From positions 315,501 to 379,500 of the forward strand of contig CAJNDS010002319.1 in assembly GCA_905221605.1 (NCBI GenBank): a stretch of DNA of 64,000 bases, given 5' to 3'. Numbering within the stretch: the first letter of the stretch is position 1; the number at the start of each line of letters is the position of its first letter. Below the pieces are notes generated by a model that searched no databases, was not told where the DNA came from, and was given only the letters and a program-made list of their open reading frames with translations. Positions 21,296-33,800 of the stretch are shown piece by piece. Position numbers and translations under genes: made by a program. The DNA comes from Symbiodinium natans (lineage: Eukaryota > Sar > Dinophyceae > Suessiales > Symbiodiniaceae).

Positions 21296-23424
21296 CATCT
21301 TCCTCCTGAGTCTGCGCAACAAAACTCTGGTCTCTCGGGACATGTGCGACCACGCGGTGAGTATCTCAGTGAGTTGGCTTCAACCCCTGATTCTTGAGCT
21401 CTCTATCTGCCACATAAAGCCCTACGTGACCCTAAACCCTAAACCCTAAACCCTAAACCCTAAACCCTAAACCCTAAACTCGTTGCATCCATGCAGCTGA
21501 ATCAGCAGGAGGTTGAGCGAGAACGTGGAGCAAGCTGCCAGAGGCTGACCGCTACTGGAGCGTATCGAGAGCCTTCAGTTTAGGGTTTAGGGTTTAGGGT
21601 TTAGGGTTTAGGGTTTAGGGTTTCGGGTTTAGGGGGCCAAATTATTGTTTCCGAAGGGGGGGGGGGGGGGTGGAAGGCAATACTGTAGGGGCCTTAATCA
21701 CTAGAATAGGGTTTTGGGGGATATTGTAGTATACTTATATAGGGACCGTAAGGGAACACTAATTATTCCGTCCCCCAATATTAGCGGGTTCAACAAAGCA
21801 TTCAAGCCCCATCTCCGCTTCACTGGCTTTGATCCACAGAGAACAAAATTTCTCAGACTTCGAACGCAACCTTTGGAGGAACGGCGTTCCCCGGTATCCT
21901 AGGAAGGAGGAGGGAACTCGATTTCTTCATGAATTAATACAAGTTTTTCTGAATCTCGAGGAACCCTAAACCCTGAACCCCAAACCCTGCAGGCAAAAAT
22001 AGCGACCCCTCGCAAACCTAAACCCTAAACCCTAAACCCTCAACCCTCAACCCTAAACCCTAAACCCTAAAACCTAAACCCTAAACCCTAAACCCTAAAC
22101 CCTACCACACGACCAAGCCATGCCCCCCAGCGTGACGATGTAGGTGCCAGGTTCGATGGCGAGCTCGATGCCATCCTGGTTCCGGGCCAGGATCGCCTGG
22201 GTTTAGGGTTTGGGGTTTAGGGTTAGGGTTTAGGGTTTAGGGTTTAGGGTTTAGGGTTTAGGGTTTAGGGTTTAGGGTTTAGGGTTTAGGGTTTAGGGTT
22301 TAGGGATTAGGGTTTAGGGTTTAGGGCTTAGGGTTTAGGGTTCATTAGGGTTTAGGGTTTCGGGTTTCGGGTTAGGGTTTGTTGTTTCGGGTGTAGTGTT
22401 TAGGGCTTGCGTTTTAGGGGGTTAGGCAGGAGCTTGCCGTGTTGAGGTAAACGCCGCGTTAGGGTTTTGGCGGTTCTGGGTTCTTAGGGTAGTTACATGG
22501 TCCCTTGGCATGTGCCCTGTCAAGGGCGCCCCTTATATACCCCTTTAAAGGAGGCAAGGGGCCATATTCAGGGCCCATATAACTACCCTTAGAAGGGTGC
22601 TGCAGGACTTAATAAAGTTTGAAGGGATCTTGCAGGTCACCCCCCTCGACCACCACACGTCGCTTGCCGGATGCTTTGCAGGAAGGCGATGAGTTTAGGG
22701 TTCAGGGTTCAGGGGTTCAGGGGTTCAGGGGTTCAGGGGTTCAGGGGTTCAGGGGTTCAGGGGTTCAGGGTTTAGGGTTTAGGGTTTAGGGTTTAGGGTT
22801 TAGGGTGTGCACAGCCTCAGAGCACGATCGGGGTTGAAGTTCCACTCTCAGGGCCTTTGGGCACCTTGCAGCTACGCGAATGGGAAGGTCAAACAACGAG
22901 CCTCCCCAAGGCGATGTTGCGGCGAGTGGCTGCCACCAGCAGGGTTTAGGGTTTAGGGTTTAGGGGTTTGGGGTTTAGGGTTTAGGGTTTAGGGTTTAGG
23001 GTTTAGGGTTTAGGGTTTAGGGTTTAGGGCCTCTCAGCTCCCTGGATTACGTCCATGTCAAGGCAAACCTAGAAGCAAACTCGGTTTCCCAGAGTGCACG
23101 GCCTGTGCGGCACCAAAAAGTCCTCACGCGGAGATCGTCCCCAAACCCTGAACCCTTTCGGAGGCTCGGTAGCCTGCTGAAGGCTCGGAATCGGGTCTGA
23201 CGACTTGAGCTTTAATGATGTCTGCCTCTTCTGAAAATCCCAAACCCTAGGCCCTGCGCCCTCACACAGGAGATAAAACACAATAGCTGCTATTCAAAAA
23301 ATGAACACCCAAAAAGCCAGGTCTGACTAAAGAAGGCCCTTCAATTTGCGAGCTCTCTTTTGTCCTTGCAGAGACTGGGGAGGTGTCGGCTTCCGCAACA
23401 TGTGGGATCTATCCGAATTCCTAA
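21296..23424 (+). CDS. Six-exon plus-strand chain ending in a stop
   Basis: Exons 21296-21356, 21497-21577, 22131-22200, 22636-22692, 22872-22943 and 23372-23424 join in phase (131 codons including TAA at 23422-23424). The first donor is a strong GTGAGTATC; the next four are GTTTAGGG. Acceptors are GGCAG, CATCCATGCAG, GCCCCCCAG, GATCTTGCAG, CACCTTGCAG and TTTTGTCCTTGCAG. Content includes LSLRNKTLVSRDMCDH, LNQQEVERERGASCQRL and RDDVGARFDGELDAILV. The 22106-22196 segment is equally open on the minus strand with good splice signals. The last exon also reads DWGGVGFRNMWDLSEF in another frame with a later stop. Upstream start unknown. Confidence 0.45.
21704..21786 (+). repeat. Dispersed element, family D
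   Basis: Sequence of the form GGGTTTTGGGGGATATTGTA ... GGGAACACTAATTATTCCG. Related copies at 52268-52345, 52905-52985 and 55084-55170, and an inverted copy at 6293-6366. Copies are diverged but share order and length of about 80 bp. Confidence 0.6.
22106..22196 (-). CDS. Alternative antisense exon
   Basis: Acceptor CCCTAAACCCAG, donor GTGTG|GTAGGGTTTAGGG, and a very protein-like frame (GIELAIEPGTYIVTLGGMAW). It overlaps exon three of the plus-strand chain; only one of the two can be right unless both strands are transcribed. Confidence 0.4.
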
Positions 23425-23617
23425 ATATTTTCCAAGTGTAAGGCTCAGGGTTTCGGGATCCAGGATTTAGGGTTTCAAGGCTTAGGGTTTAGGGTTTCAG
23501 AGGTCTGGCTCAGGGTTTAGGGTTTGGGGCTGAGGGTTTAGGGTTCGGGGGCAGGGTTTAGGGTGTAGGGGGCCTAGGGCAACTCTAAATCCTAAACCCT
23601 AAACCCTAAACCCTAAA

Positions 23618-23665
23618 GGGGGCCGCCGGATCCGGGCCCGCGGCGTTCGTGTCGGTGTTCTTGAC
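23618..23665 (-). CDS. Candidate exon
   Basis: Acceptor ATCGCGACCCGCAG, reads VKNTDTNAAGPDPAAP, running into a CCCTAAA tract on the plus strand. The donor is unclear. Confidence 0.4.
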
Positions 23666-23808
23666 CTGCGGGTCGCGATGTACATGGTGGTCACGGTTTA
23701 GGGTTTAGGGTTTAGGGTTTAGGGTTTAGGGTTTAGGGTTTAGGGTTTAGGGTTTAGGGTTTAGGGTTTAGGGTTTAGGGTTTAGGGTTTAGGGTTTAGG
23801 TTTAGGGT

Positions 23809-23840
<32 letters not shown>

Positions 23841-24389
23841 GTTTGAGGGTTTAGGGTTTAGGGTTTAGGCCCCTTTCTTGGGGGAAAAACGTCTTTTGCA
23901 AATTCCACTAATAAGTTAGACTTGACTCAGAGTTGCCCTAACCCTTTTACCTACTTTTCGGGGTTTAGGGTTTAGGGTTTTTGCGTTTAGGGTTGTGAAG
24001 GGACATTGGGAGCTTTTTCGTGGGAAATAACTACCCCATAAACCTTGGGGACGACATGAACCCTAAAATTGGGGGTCACATACTGGAATCCCGAGCCATA
24101 AACCCACTAAAGGTCCATTTGGTGAAAGAACATGCTTTAACCCCCTGCGTACACTGAGAGTCCTTGTCACTACTGGTGGCTCAGTGTGAAAGTAGAACTT
24201 CTGAGTACTAACGGGCTACTTCTAGGCGCCCTATAGAGGGGGACCCCACGCTCCCTGAATCCCAAACCCTAAACCCTAAACCCTAACCCCTTGTTGCACC
24301 CAGAACCGACCCCACCCCCCCTAAACCCTAAACCCTAAACCCTAAACCCTAAACCCTAAACCCTAAACCCTAAACCCTAAACCCTAAAC

Positions 24390-24444
24390 CCCAAGTCCCC
24401 CTGAACCAGGCCTTGATGCTGAAGCTGGCGTCTTTGGATGTAGC
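24390..24444 (-). CDS. Candidate exon
   Basis: Acceptor CACTCGTGCCAG, donor GGG|GTTTAGGG. Reads ATSKDASFSIKAWFRGTW. Confidence 0.48.
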
Positions 24445-24720
24445 CTGGCACGAGTGGAGGGGTGGGGGGGAAGTTAGGGTTTAGGGTTTAGGGTTTAGGG
24501 TTTAGGGTTTAGGGTTTAGGGTTTAGGGTTTAGGTTTAGGGTTTAGGGTTTAGGGTTTGGGGTTTGGGGTTTGGGGTTTGGGGTTTGGGGTTTGGGTTTA
24601 GTGGTTTAGGGGGGTTTAGGATTTAAGGATTTAGGGATTTAGGATCGCTTCGGGTTCTTGGTTGCGTTGCTTTGGGTTCAGGGGATTCGGGATCGGAAGA
24701 TTTGGGGCAGTTGATTGCAG

Positions 24721-24786
24721 GGGGGTCGCGGAGGACATGGGATGGGTGATGAGGGCTCTCCGTCCGAGGACATGAAACCTAGAGGG
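24721..24786 (+). CDS. Candidate exon
   Basis: Plus strand: acceptor GTTGATTGCAG, donor GGG|GTTTAGGG, 22 codons in phase 0 (GHGMGDEGSPSEDMKPRG). Confidence 0.42.
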
Positions 24787-24976
24787 GTTTAGGGTTTGGG
24801 TTTAGGGTTTAGGGTTTAGGGTTTAGGGTTTAGGGTTTAGGGTTTAGGGAGAATTCTGCTCTCCAACCACCTAGCTCCTGCCACACTGCACTTAGGCAGG
24901 CGATAAGTCCATGCGACAAAACCCACAGGGGTCTCAAAACTCTGCTAGGTGCGTTGTCTCCCATTCCTGTCCTTCA

Positions 24977-25088
24977 CTTGGCTGCACTCAGAAGGGTAGC
25001 CATATATTAAGTTTTTAGCTGCCTTATTAAGAAACCCAATAAACCCAAAAAGGCTAAGGATCTAAAGTTAAAGTAAAGCACCACAAAG
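24977..25088 (+). repeat. Dispersed repeat, family C, copy 1
   Basis: 112 bp starting CTTGGCTGCACTCAGAAGGG and ending AGCACCACAAAG, more than 95% identical to 60021-60132. No inverted ends are evident. Confidence 0.85.
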
Positions 25089-27820
25089 TTCATGGCCCCA
25101 CCACTTTTTTTTCAGGGAGCCGGCTCTGTGAACTCACTCCTCAAGCTACCAGCATCCCCGCTTCAAGCGCTGGTCTTGATTCGGTAGAGGGGTTCAGGGC
25201 CATGCGTTCAGGCGCCTGACGCCACTGTAGACAAAAAAGCCTACTGCGGTTAAGGATTTAGGGTTAAGGATTTAGGGTTTAGGGTTTAGGGTTTAGGGTT
25301 CGGGGTTTAGGGTTTAGGGTTTGGGGTTTGGGGTTTATCTAGGGCTGGGCTCAAAAATCACAGAGCCGCTAAATGGAGGTGTGTTGGCTTTAAACTTGGG
25401 CGAGACGACCATGAGAATCTCTGAGACTCTGCGGGCATGATAACCCTAACCCCTAAACCCTTTAGGGTTTAGGGTTTGGGGCTTAGGGTTTAGGGTTTAG
25501 GGCTTAGGGCTTAGGGTTTAGGGTTCAGGGTTAAAACCCTGTAGAGGGAGGCACAAGGACTTGAAGATCGCCTTCTAAGAGCTCTTTGGGTCCTTGGGCT
25601 TCTTCTTCCTTAAGGGTTCTTAGGGAGGATCCTCGTGGGGCTTTCCATCTCTCTTTTTAACTAAGGTATAGGGATTCATGAGTTTAGGGTTTAGGGTTTA
25701 GGGTTTAGGGTTTAGGGTTTAGGGTTTAGGGTTTAGGGTCTAGGGAACGCATGATGTTTATAAGCCCTGAAACCCTTAGTCCATCAGGCCAGCGCCGGCG
25801 CTATTTCAGGGTCTTCACTGGGATGAAGAGCAGGTCCCAGATGTAAGTGAGCAGCCTGGCTGTGGCTGGTTTGTATTAAGGTCCCTGAACCGTAGGATTT
25901 AGGGTTTAGGGTTTAGGGTTTTAGGGTCTAGGGTTTAGGGTGTAGGGTTTAGGGTTTAGTATTTAGGGTTTAGGGTTTAGGGTCTGAACCCTTGAAACAC
26001 ATGGGTTTCTACAGATCACGCTCCTGAGTGGCACTCAACCCTCGCAGGGTTTAGGGCCTAAGTTTAGGGGTCCCCACATTCTCAAGGCGTTTGTCAGGGT
26101 TCCCCCTTAACCCTAAACCCAGAACCCTTAACCCTAAACCCTGAGCCCAATTGAGAGCCATGAGCCATAGCTACAATCCCAACTTCCGATTTGCAGCTGC
26201 CCCCACAGTTTCCACTGGGACCCCCTTTAAAGGGTCTTCAGGGTTTAGGGCTTAGGGTTTCTCCCTTTTGTGGAGGTGACTTTTGAGAAAATCCTTGTGC
26301 GTCTCCGCGGCTTCTAGCTATGCCGGCTAGGATCCATGTGGGGCTTAGGGTTTAGGGCTTAGGGTTTAGGGCTTAGGGCTTAGGGTTTAGGGTTTAGGGC
26401 ATGTCGGGCTTACTGGCTTTTGCGCGGAGGCTCGTGAACCTCCGAGTGCAAGTTCTGGGATTCTTGAGCTACACCGAAAAACCCTAAAACCTAAACTGAA
26501 TCAAAAACTCAGAAACCCTAAAGCCCTGCAACCCTAAAGCCCTAAAGCCCTAAAACCCGCCACGCTACAACCCTAAAACTAAAAAATCCCAAACCCTCGA
26601 AGCCGGGGGGCTGCAGGGTCGCCAGGGCGTACAAGAAGGCCACTGCGAGACCTCCCCACCATTTCGCGCGTCAACCGAGCTGTTTCCTGAACTTCGAAAT
26701 ATTCCCTTTCAACCCCCTCAAGGGGGTCTTTAGGGTTTAGGGTTTAGGGTTTAGGGTTTAGGGTTTAGGGACTCAGGACTTAAGTTGTTCAATGGATCCT
26801 GGCAAAAAGTCTGTAGGGCACCTTCCTTCTAAGGGCCTTGCAGCCACAGAGCGCTTTAGAGTCTGGGTCTGTGCCACTTATCTGGGCCCTGAATGTGGGA
26901 CAATTGTGGACCTACTGCAAACGCAAAGTTTACATATGTATGTAAACCTCTCTCTGTTATAACTAAATATATATATATATATATGTACATATAGATATCT
27001 ATCTATCTATCTACGCATGCCTTGAAGGGTTCCTCTTTGCTTGTCAAAAGAACAGGCCGAGAGGGGCCTTTAGGGTTTAGGGCTTAGCCTTAGCCCAAAA
27101 CAACCTCCGAACTTACTGGCTGAGTTTTCCAAAGGGGAACCCTATAAACCCTAAACAGTTAAAACCCTAAACCCTAAACCCTAAACCCTAACCCTAAACC
27201 CTAAACCCTAAACCCTAAACCCTAAACCCTAAACCCTAAACCCTAAACCCTAAACCCTAAACCCTAACCCAAAGCTCCATGCCCTGAGACATGCTCCACC
27301 GAGTCCGACATGTGGTGGACAGGGAACCTTCAAAAACTGTTGGGGGGGGTGCACGTGGGGGACAAGGAATCGCATACAGTTGAGGGCTTAGGGTTTAGGA
27401 TTTATGGGGTTTAGGGTTAAGGGTAAACCCTAAACCCCATGAATCCTAAACCCCCCTCACCCCGCAGACAGGCAAAAGGCCTCCAACATCTTCCGTCTGC
27501 CCACTGCGGACGTCCTCGAGGTCATTGTGCACCCTGAGAACGGCCAGAGCTGGTATGGCAAATGTGGGAGTGTATCACTAAACCCTAAACCCTAAACCCT
27601 AAACCCTAAACCCCAAACCCTAAACCCTGCTGTGAGCTTACAGTGTCGTGCTTAGGGACGGCTTCTTCCCATCAGGATATCCAAGACCCTAAGTCCTACA
27701 ACCAAGGTTTAGGGTCTAGGGCTTCGGGTTTCTAGTGTTTCGGTTTCTAGGGTTTAGGGTTTAGGGTTTGGGGTTTAGGGTTTAGGGCTTCGGGTTTCTA
27801 GGCTTTTGAGTCTAGGGCCC
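25089..27820. other. Sparse region
   Basis: Telomere-like tracts, degenerate spacers and an AT-rich stretch near 26960-27010. Apart from the terminal exon at 25801-25855 I see no well-supported exon. Confidence 0.45.
25801..25855 (-). CDS. Candidate terminal exon
   Basis: Acceptor ACCAGCCACAGCCAG, then LLTYIWDLLFIPVKTLK and TAG (25801-25803). Hydrophobic and protein-like. No upstream exon was joined to it. Confidence 0.45.
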
Positions 27821-27823
27821 TGT

Positions 27824-30800
27824 TCAGTCGAAGCACTGCCGCAGGAAGAAGAGCAGCACCAGGAAGGTCAATGGGATGGCACAGCCATTCACGGTATACC
27901 AGACACGCTTGAACCTGGCAAGGGTTTAGGGTTTAGGGCTTAGGGTTTAGGGTTTAGGGTTTAGGATTTAGGGTTTAGTTTAGGGTTTAGGGTTTGGGGT
28001 TTGGGGTTTAGGGTTTAGGGACTGAGGGTTTGAGAACTTGAAGGCTTGAGGGAAGGAGGAAGGCTGGATGTGATCTCATATAGGGCTTCAGAGAGGTTTG
28101 CAAGGGCTCCCGGGCCTGTAACAGCAGATCATCTGGGGGGGCAATAAGGTTCCCTTATGCGGGAACCTTGCAGAATATTTTACCAATCTTTATGAGCCCA
28201 AGTCAACAACCCCACGGTTTTGTAGTTTATTGTTGCCCTAAACCCTAAAAACTAAACCCTAAACCCTAAACCCTAAACCCTAAACCCTAAACCCTAAACC
28301 CTAGGCCCTAAACCCGGAGGAAGTTCCTCACCCTAACCACCCCAATCCCCACCCCTAAACCAGGTTCAGGGTTTCGGGCTTAGCTCTTTCGGGCTTCAGG
28401 CAATAGGGTTTCGAAGTATCTCAACGCGACGGACACAAAACCCGGCCGAAAGCACCTGTGGTTTCGGGAACAAGCCTACCTGGACGTCGGCAGCACTCAA
28501 TTTTCTGGGATACTTTCATATATAAAAAGCCACATGTTGCAGGGACTACCTATACAGGGCTTATGCGACTGACTCTCTGAGGGTTCTAAGTAGTGGTACT
28601 TTTGGGGCAACTGCCTCTTCAACCACACCCCGAATGCCCGACTTATGCGGAGCTCCTGAGGCTGTTCTCGTCCACGATGCGGGGGTCTAGCAATGCACGC
28701 GCCGGCCACATCTCCGCGACGAACTTGGCGTACCTTCCAAAGGCTTCTGGGGCCTTACAGGGGTTCGGTACCCTAAACCCTAAACCCTAAACTCTGAAAT
28801 ATGACGCGCTGACTGCAGGTACCCCAGCAGCACATCTACCGCTTGGCTGCATTAGTTTGCATTGTAGTGTTGTGGGTGTGGGTGGACTGCTGAAGCTATA
28901 AATGCTTTCGCTTTTGGTCCAAACAAGGCCTTGAGCTGAAACCCGCTGACAAGAAAGAGCAAAAGAAAATTCCCTCTCGACTGTGCACTGTGGATCAGAG
29001 TAATCCACTCAAATAGGTTCACAAGTTTCACATGGTAGCGGAGCGCTGAGTCGCTCCAGAAGCTGCCCTGTACATAGCGCTAGGACACGTAGGTGAGTAG
29101 GATGACGAGTAGAGTTAGGACGCCTTCACCAAGTGCTGCTGACGCGAGGCGTCAAAGGTATGGCCCAGCGTACGAGGCCACTCAAAGAGCCAAGGGTGAT
29201 GGTAGGACTCCGTCTCATGCTTACGATGTAGAGCGTGGAAGTGTACAGAATAGCCCACAGAGGCCACAACGCTTCAGGATGGATGCGGATGATGGCAATG
29301 GCTTTGGGTCGGGACAGACGGTTCCGCAGCCACCGGTGGGTATGCAGCCAGGAGCCGGAATGTTTCTCCAAGCGCAGCAAGCCGCGATGATGCAGCAGGG
29401 ACTGTACAGGACGCCTGGACTGGCGCAGTTTGCTTTGGGTCAGAGCTCAATGGGCGGAGTGCCGGAAGGCGCCAATGTAAATATGGCTACGGCGGGGCTC
29501 AGAGGAGCCATGTGTGGACCGTGCGGGCCGGCAGGTGCCCACTCGGCTGGTTACCCTCCTAACGGACTTGGAGGTTGTTGCGCTCCTAACGTACCTGGAG
29601 GCTTCGTTTGTTTTGGTGGCCAAGTAGGGCCAAGTCCTCCTAACGTACCTGGAGGCTGTGTTTTCCATGGTGGCCAGAATGGGCCAAGTCCTCCTAACGT
29701 ACCTGGAGGCTGTTTTTTCCCCGGTGGCCAGAATGGGCCAAGTTCTCCTAACGTACCTGGAGGTTGTGTTTTCCAAAGTGGACTGAGCGCTCCTAACGTA
29801 ACTGGATGCTCTGTGTTTGAAACGGGCCAAGAGGGCCAGGCAGGACCTGCTGGAGGTGGGTCTGCACCTGTAGGGCCAAGAGGGCCAAATGGGCAGGATG
29901 CTGATGTTGATAGTCTGGAGAATGTGTCTACCCTGCAGGGGCCGCCCGAAGACCATGAGGCTGTAGGCCAGCAGCGCCTGGCAGCCCAACTTGGTGCTCA
30001 CGAGGAGCCTTCTCACACGCAGTGTGGTGCAACTGGCCAAGCAGATATGGCTACTATGATGGCACTGCTTCACTCGCAGGGCGAAGCCCTGAGAAGTTGC
30101 ATGGCTGAGGTTGCTAATCTTGGCAGGCGGGTGGAGCAGCTGGCCCTTGGACGAGGGCAGCCTACGCAAGAAGAATGTGCTGGTGGTAGTGTTGGCAGAA
30201 TGACCAATGCAAGCAGTGGCTTCGGTGCCAGAGTGGCGCCACCTCAAGGACAGCAGTTTTGTGGAGCTTCTGCTCGGGCAAAGCCCGAGAAAGAGGAGCA
30301 GGACATCTTTACGAAGTCTGAAAAGTGGCTTCCTGCACTTCCCAGCCCGCAGTTTGATGGCTGGAAGAACCGTGAGCAGGAGATTTTGGGCTTTAACGAG
30401 TACCTGACTACCTTGAAGGGTTGGGTTGCTCTTGGTAGTGATACTTTTCCTATCGAGATTGAGCAAGCCATTAAGTGGCCTCATGAGATTTTTCAAGCTA
30501 CTCGCAAGCTCAGAGGAGCAACAGGCTCCTTGCTATCTTGCGCCAAGCTTTTGCCAGCCACGCGAGAGCAGACATGATTTTGCGTTCCTATGTAGAGGGG
30601 GCTACGTATGGAGAAAATCTCCATCGAAGCTCTGGGGACACATGTGGTTTTGAAGCCTTACGCCTTTTAGGCCACGAGTTTTCCTTACGCTCTCGGGCTG
30701 AAGCCAGCTACTTTCGTGCCGAATTCATCAAGCGCAGTTTTCGTGGAGAGTCTGCTGCTACTCATGTCTCAGACATAGTACGCAAAGTGGACGTCGAGCT

Positions 30801-33800
30801 GTCTCGCTACAAAAGACTTGTTGAGACTTTGCCTAGCGCCGTTTCTCGCGATGGTCTCGAAGTAGGTTCGTCAGATCTCACCCTTATGCTTTTGCGGAGT
30901 ATTTCAAAAGATGCCCGCTCTTACTGCCTTCTCCATGCCACAGGAGAGTCGTACGTGGAGTTGCGAAAGGCAGCTCTGCGTTACGAGTCCCAACAGCGGA
31001 TGTTTTCGGAGATGGGTCTCGGTGACAGGCAGGAGCGTCTTGTGAATGAGCTAGATGACCCCACTGGCGAGTGGTGGGAAGATGACGAATGGTACGAGGA
31101 CGAGACTGTTAGTGCTTTGTCTGGCAAATGCCGGCGTTGTGGCAAAGCAGGCCATTTTGAGAAAGACTGTAAAACAGATCTTTCGAAAACTGAGTGTTTC
31201 AAGTGTGGTGAAACAGGCCACATAGGAGCAAGATGCCCCAAAGCCAAGGCCAAAGCGAGGTCTCACTCTGACACAAGTAGCCAAAGCAGTAAAACTGCAG
31301 AGTCTCGAACGACTGGCAAGCCTGTTTCTGCTAAGGGAAAGGGCCGTGGAAAGAGCACTCAGGCCAAAGGCCGTGGTCGCTCAGGCAAAGGCGGCAAGAA
31401 AGGCAAGATGCGCGAGCTCACTGAAGATGCCGAAGGCGAAGAAGCAGCTCAGGATGATGGGACCTATGAGGCTGGTGAGTATGAAGCCGAAGAAGAAGGT
31501 ACTGCGAGCAGTTTGCTCATGATGCCTCTCCTTCTCAACGACGATGTTGAAGAGAAGAGTGAGTTTGGTTTGTGTCCTTTGCGTTCTCTTTGTGATGCGT
31601 TGATGCTGTTTCAAGTGGACACAGATGACAGTTGGTCATGGTGGCTGCTGGATTCAGGCGCCTCTGTGACAGTAATGGCCACGCAGTTTTTGAGCAAGTA
31701 CTCTTTCTCCCACCTTACGGATGCTAGTCCGGGAGGTTTCTCCGCCGCGAACGGTTCTGCTGTACAGATGTCCAAACGCGGTCGCGCTAGAGTCGCTTTT
31801 GAAACCAAGGACTCTGTGATGCCGTTTGACCTGAATTGCTATGTCGGCAAAACGCGGCACAACATTATCAGTGTACCTCAGTTGATGGACAAAGGTTGGG
31901 AAATCCACTTTGTCAGTGATGGGTGTCACCTGAAGCATGCGTCAGGCGTGATTATCTGTGACATAACTTGGTACTGTGGGTGTCCATGGTTGCGGGCAGT
32001 TGAGGTTGCCGAAGGCGATCTTGATGTGCCTAAAGGGTCAAAGGACCCAGGTTTTCACCAGTGCTAATGGCTTCAGGGACAGCTGAGGAGCCCAGTGCCT
32101 CAGCTGTGCCTGCCAGGCAAAGTGGAGAACAACTCTCTAAAGAGAGTGTTTTTGAGCAAGAGCCGGCTGCAGTTGGGGAGACAAGCGCTGCTTCAAGCCA
32201 GACTGTTGCTGAGCCCGCAAAGCGACGGGAGGAGCAGCTCTCTAAAAGGGATGCTGCTGAGTATGAAAAGCACAGAATGAGGGGACATGTTCCTTATGAC
32301 CCCCACTGTGTCCAGTGTCAGCAAAGTCGTGGTGTGTATAGGCACCCGCGCCAGCGCCGCAAGTCTCCTGAGCCAAGGCTGTATGCTGACTTCTTTGATA
32401 TCGCGCATGAAAATTCGCGTCAAGAGCACAGGTTTTTGGCAATTATAGAAGTGGCGTCGGGCATGATAGGTGTAATACCTTGCTCGTCTGATAGGCGAGT
32501 GACAAATTCAGTTTTGGCACATTGGCTTGCTGAGTTTGCCATGCCTTCTTCTAAAATAGTCGAGTTGTTTTACTGACGCCGAAAAGGCGGTTGCACAGCT
32601 GTTTAAAACAGGCCTGGAATCAGGTGTGAGAATTTTAGTGCGCAAAGCATCACCGCAAGGACACGAAAGTGTGGGAGCAGCTGAACGCACGGTTAGGCGC
32701 TTCAAAGAAGGAGCCGCTACTATCCGTGTGGACTTGCGTGAGGAAGGTGTAGATATATGCAACACTCACGACAGTTGGTTTCAACTTTTTAAGTATGTTG
32801 CGTTTGCTCATAACTGTTTTGCATGTCCTGGGGAGGGGGCAAGGACGGCGCGCGAAGCGCTTGCCAACCGTCAACTCCCAACAGCAAAGTTTGCTTTGTA
32901 CGGCTCGGTAGTCCTTGCTGAAGTACCGGAATCGGTGCAAGCGCCCTCTCGCTTTGTTAAGGCATGCTATTTGAGCCCACAATGGAGCTCAATGGGGCAC
33001 ACTGTAATTACGACCTTGGAAGGTATCAAGAAAGTTTTTACCGCCAAGAGTTTAAAATTTCTCACTCCAATTAGCTTTGATGTTTCCTTAGCTCAGGGAT
33101 TCTTGACCAAAACTGGTCTTGCACTGAACCCTAAGCTTGACAAAGGGCCGCAAAAGGCTTACGAGGGACCAATACAACCGGGCGAAATTGTCGTAAAGGG
33201 ACAGCCGCCAGCGTCCTTCCTCAAGGAGCACGGGCGTACGCCAGGATGTAATGCCTGTTCGTACCCAACTTTTCACGGACGAGTTCACAACAAAGCTTGT
33301 AAAGAGCGGTATCGCCTCTTTCTGCAAAAGCAGCAGGACTTGTTAAAGGAAGGTAAGGAGCAGCCTGCTAAGCAAGCTGAGCCTTCACCTGCTATTGTTC
33401 CTAGTGTGCCAGAACCTGAGTCGCAAGACCACCAACCAGATTGGTTGAGTAAGTTCGATATAGAGGTTGCTGAAGAGCCGGGTAAAACTGCGGTGCCAAG
33501 CCCTGAAATGTTTGATCCCGCTCCTCGTCGTTTTAAAATAAGGACAAAGACTTCCCCTGAAGAAGTGCATGCCAAAGGTCAAAAGAGGCCAGCTCAGGAA
33601 GAATTGAAGGAAGACTTCGACAATTCCGATTATGTGCCCTCGGACGTAGAGAGTCCAGCGTTGCCGCTTCCTATCCCAATACCTGAAGCTGTAGATAGCT
33701 CAGTGTCGGGGCCGGGTACTTCTAATGAAGAGCCGCAGAGTGTCCCAATGGAGGTTGACAGTTTAGTCGATGCCGCAACCATGATCAATGGATCGTTTGG

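Noticed and set aside
28795-29032. LTR beginning at TG (28795)
   Set aside because: With that boundary no target duplication is found; starting at TC (28793) gives matching TAAAC on both sides and both LTRs share the TC.
29447-30496. Long minus-strand frame antisense to gag
   Set aside because: It shadows the gag frame; Gag motifs and zinc knuckles fix the plus strand.
30487-30540. Programmed -1 frameshift between Gag segments
   Set aside because: No canonical slippery heptamer in the right frame, and the other four breaks also sit at or near T runs, which fits indels better.
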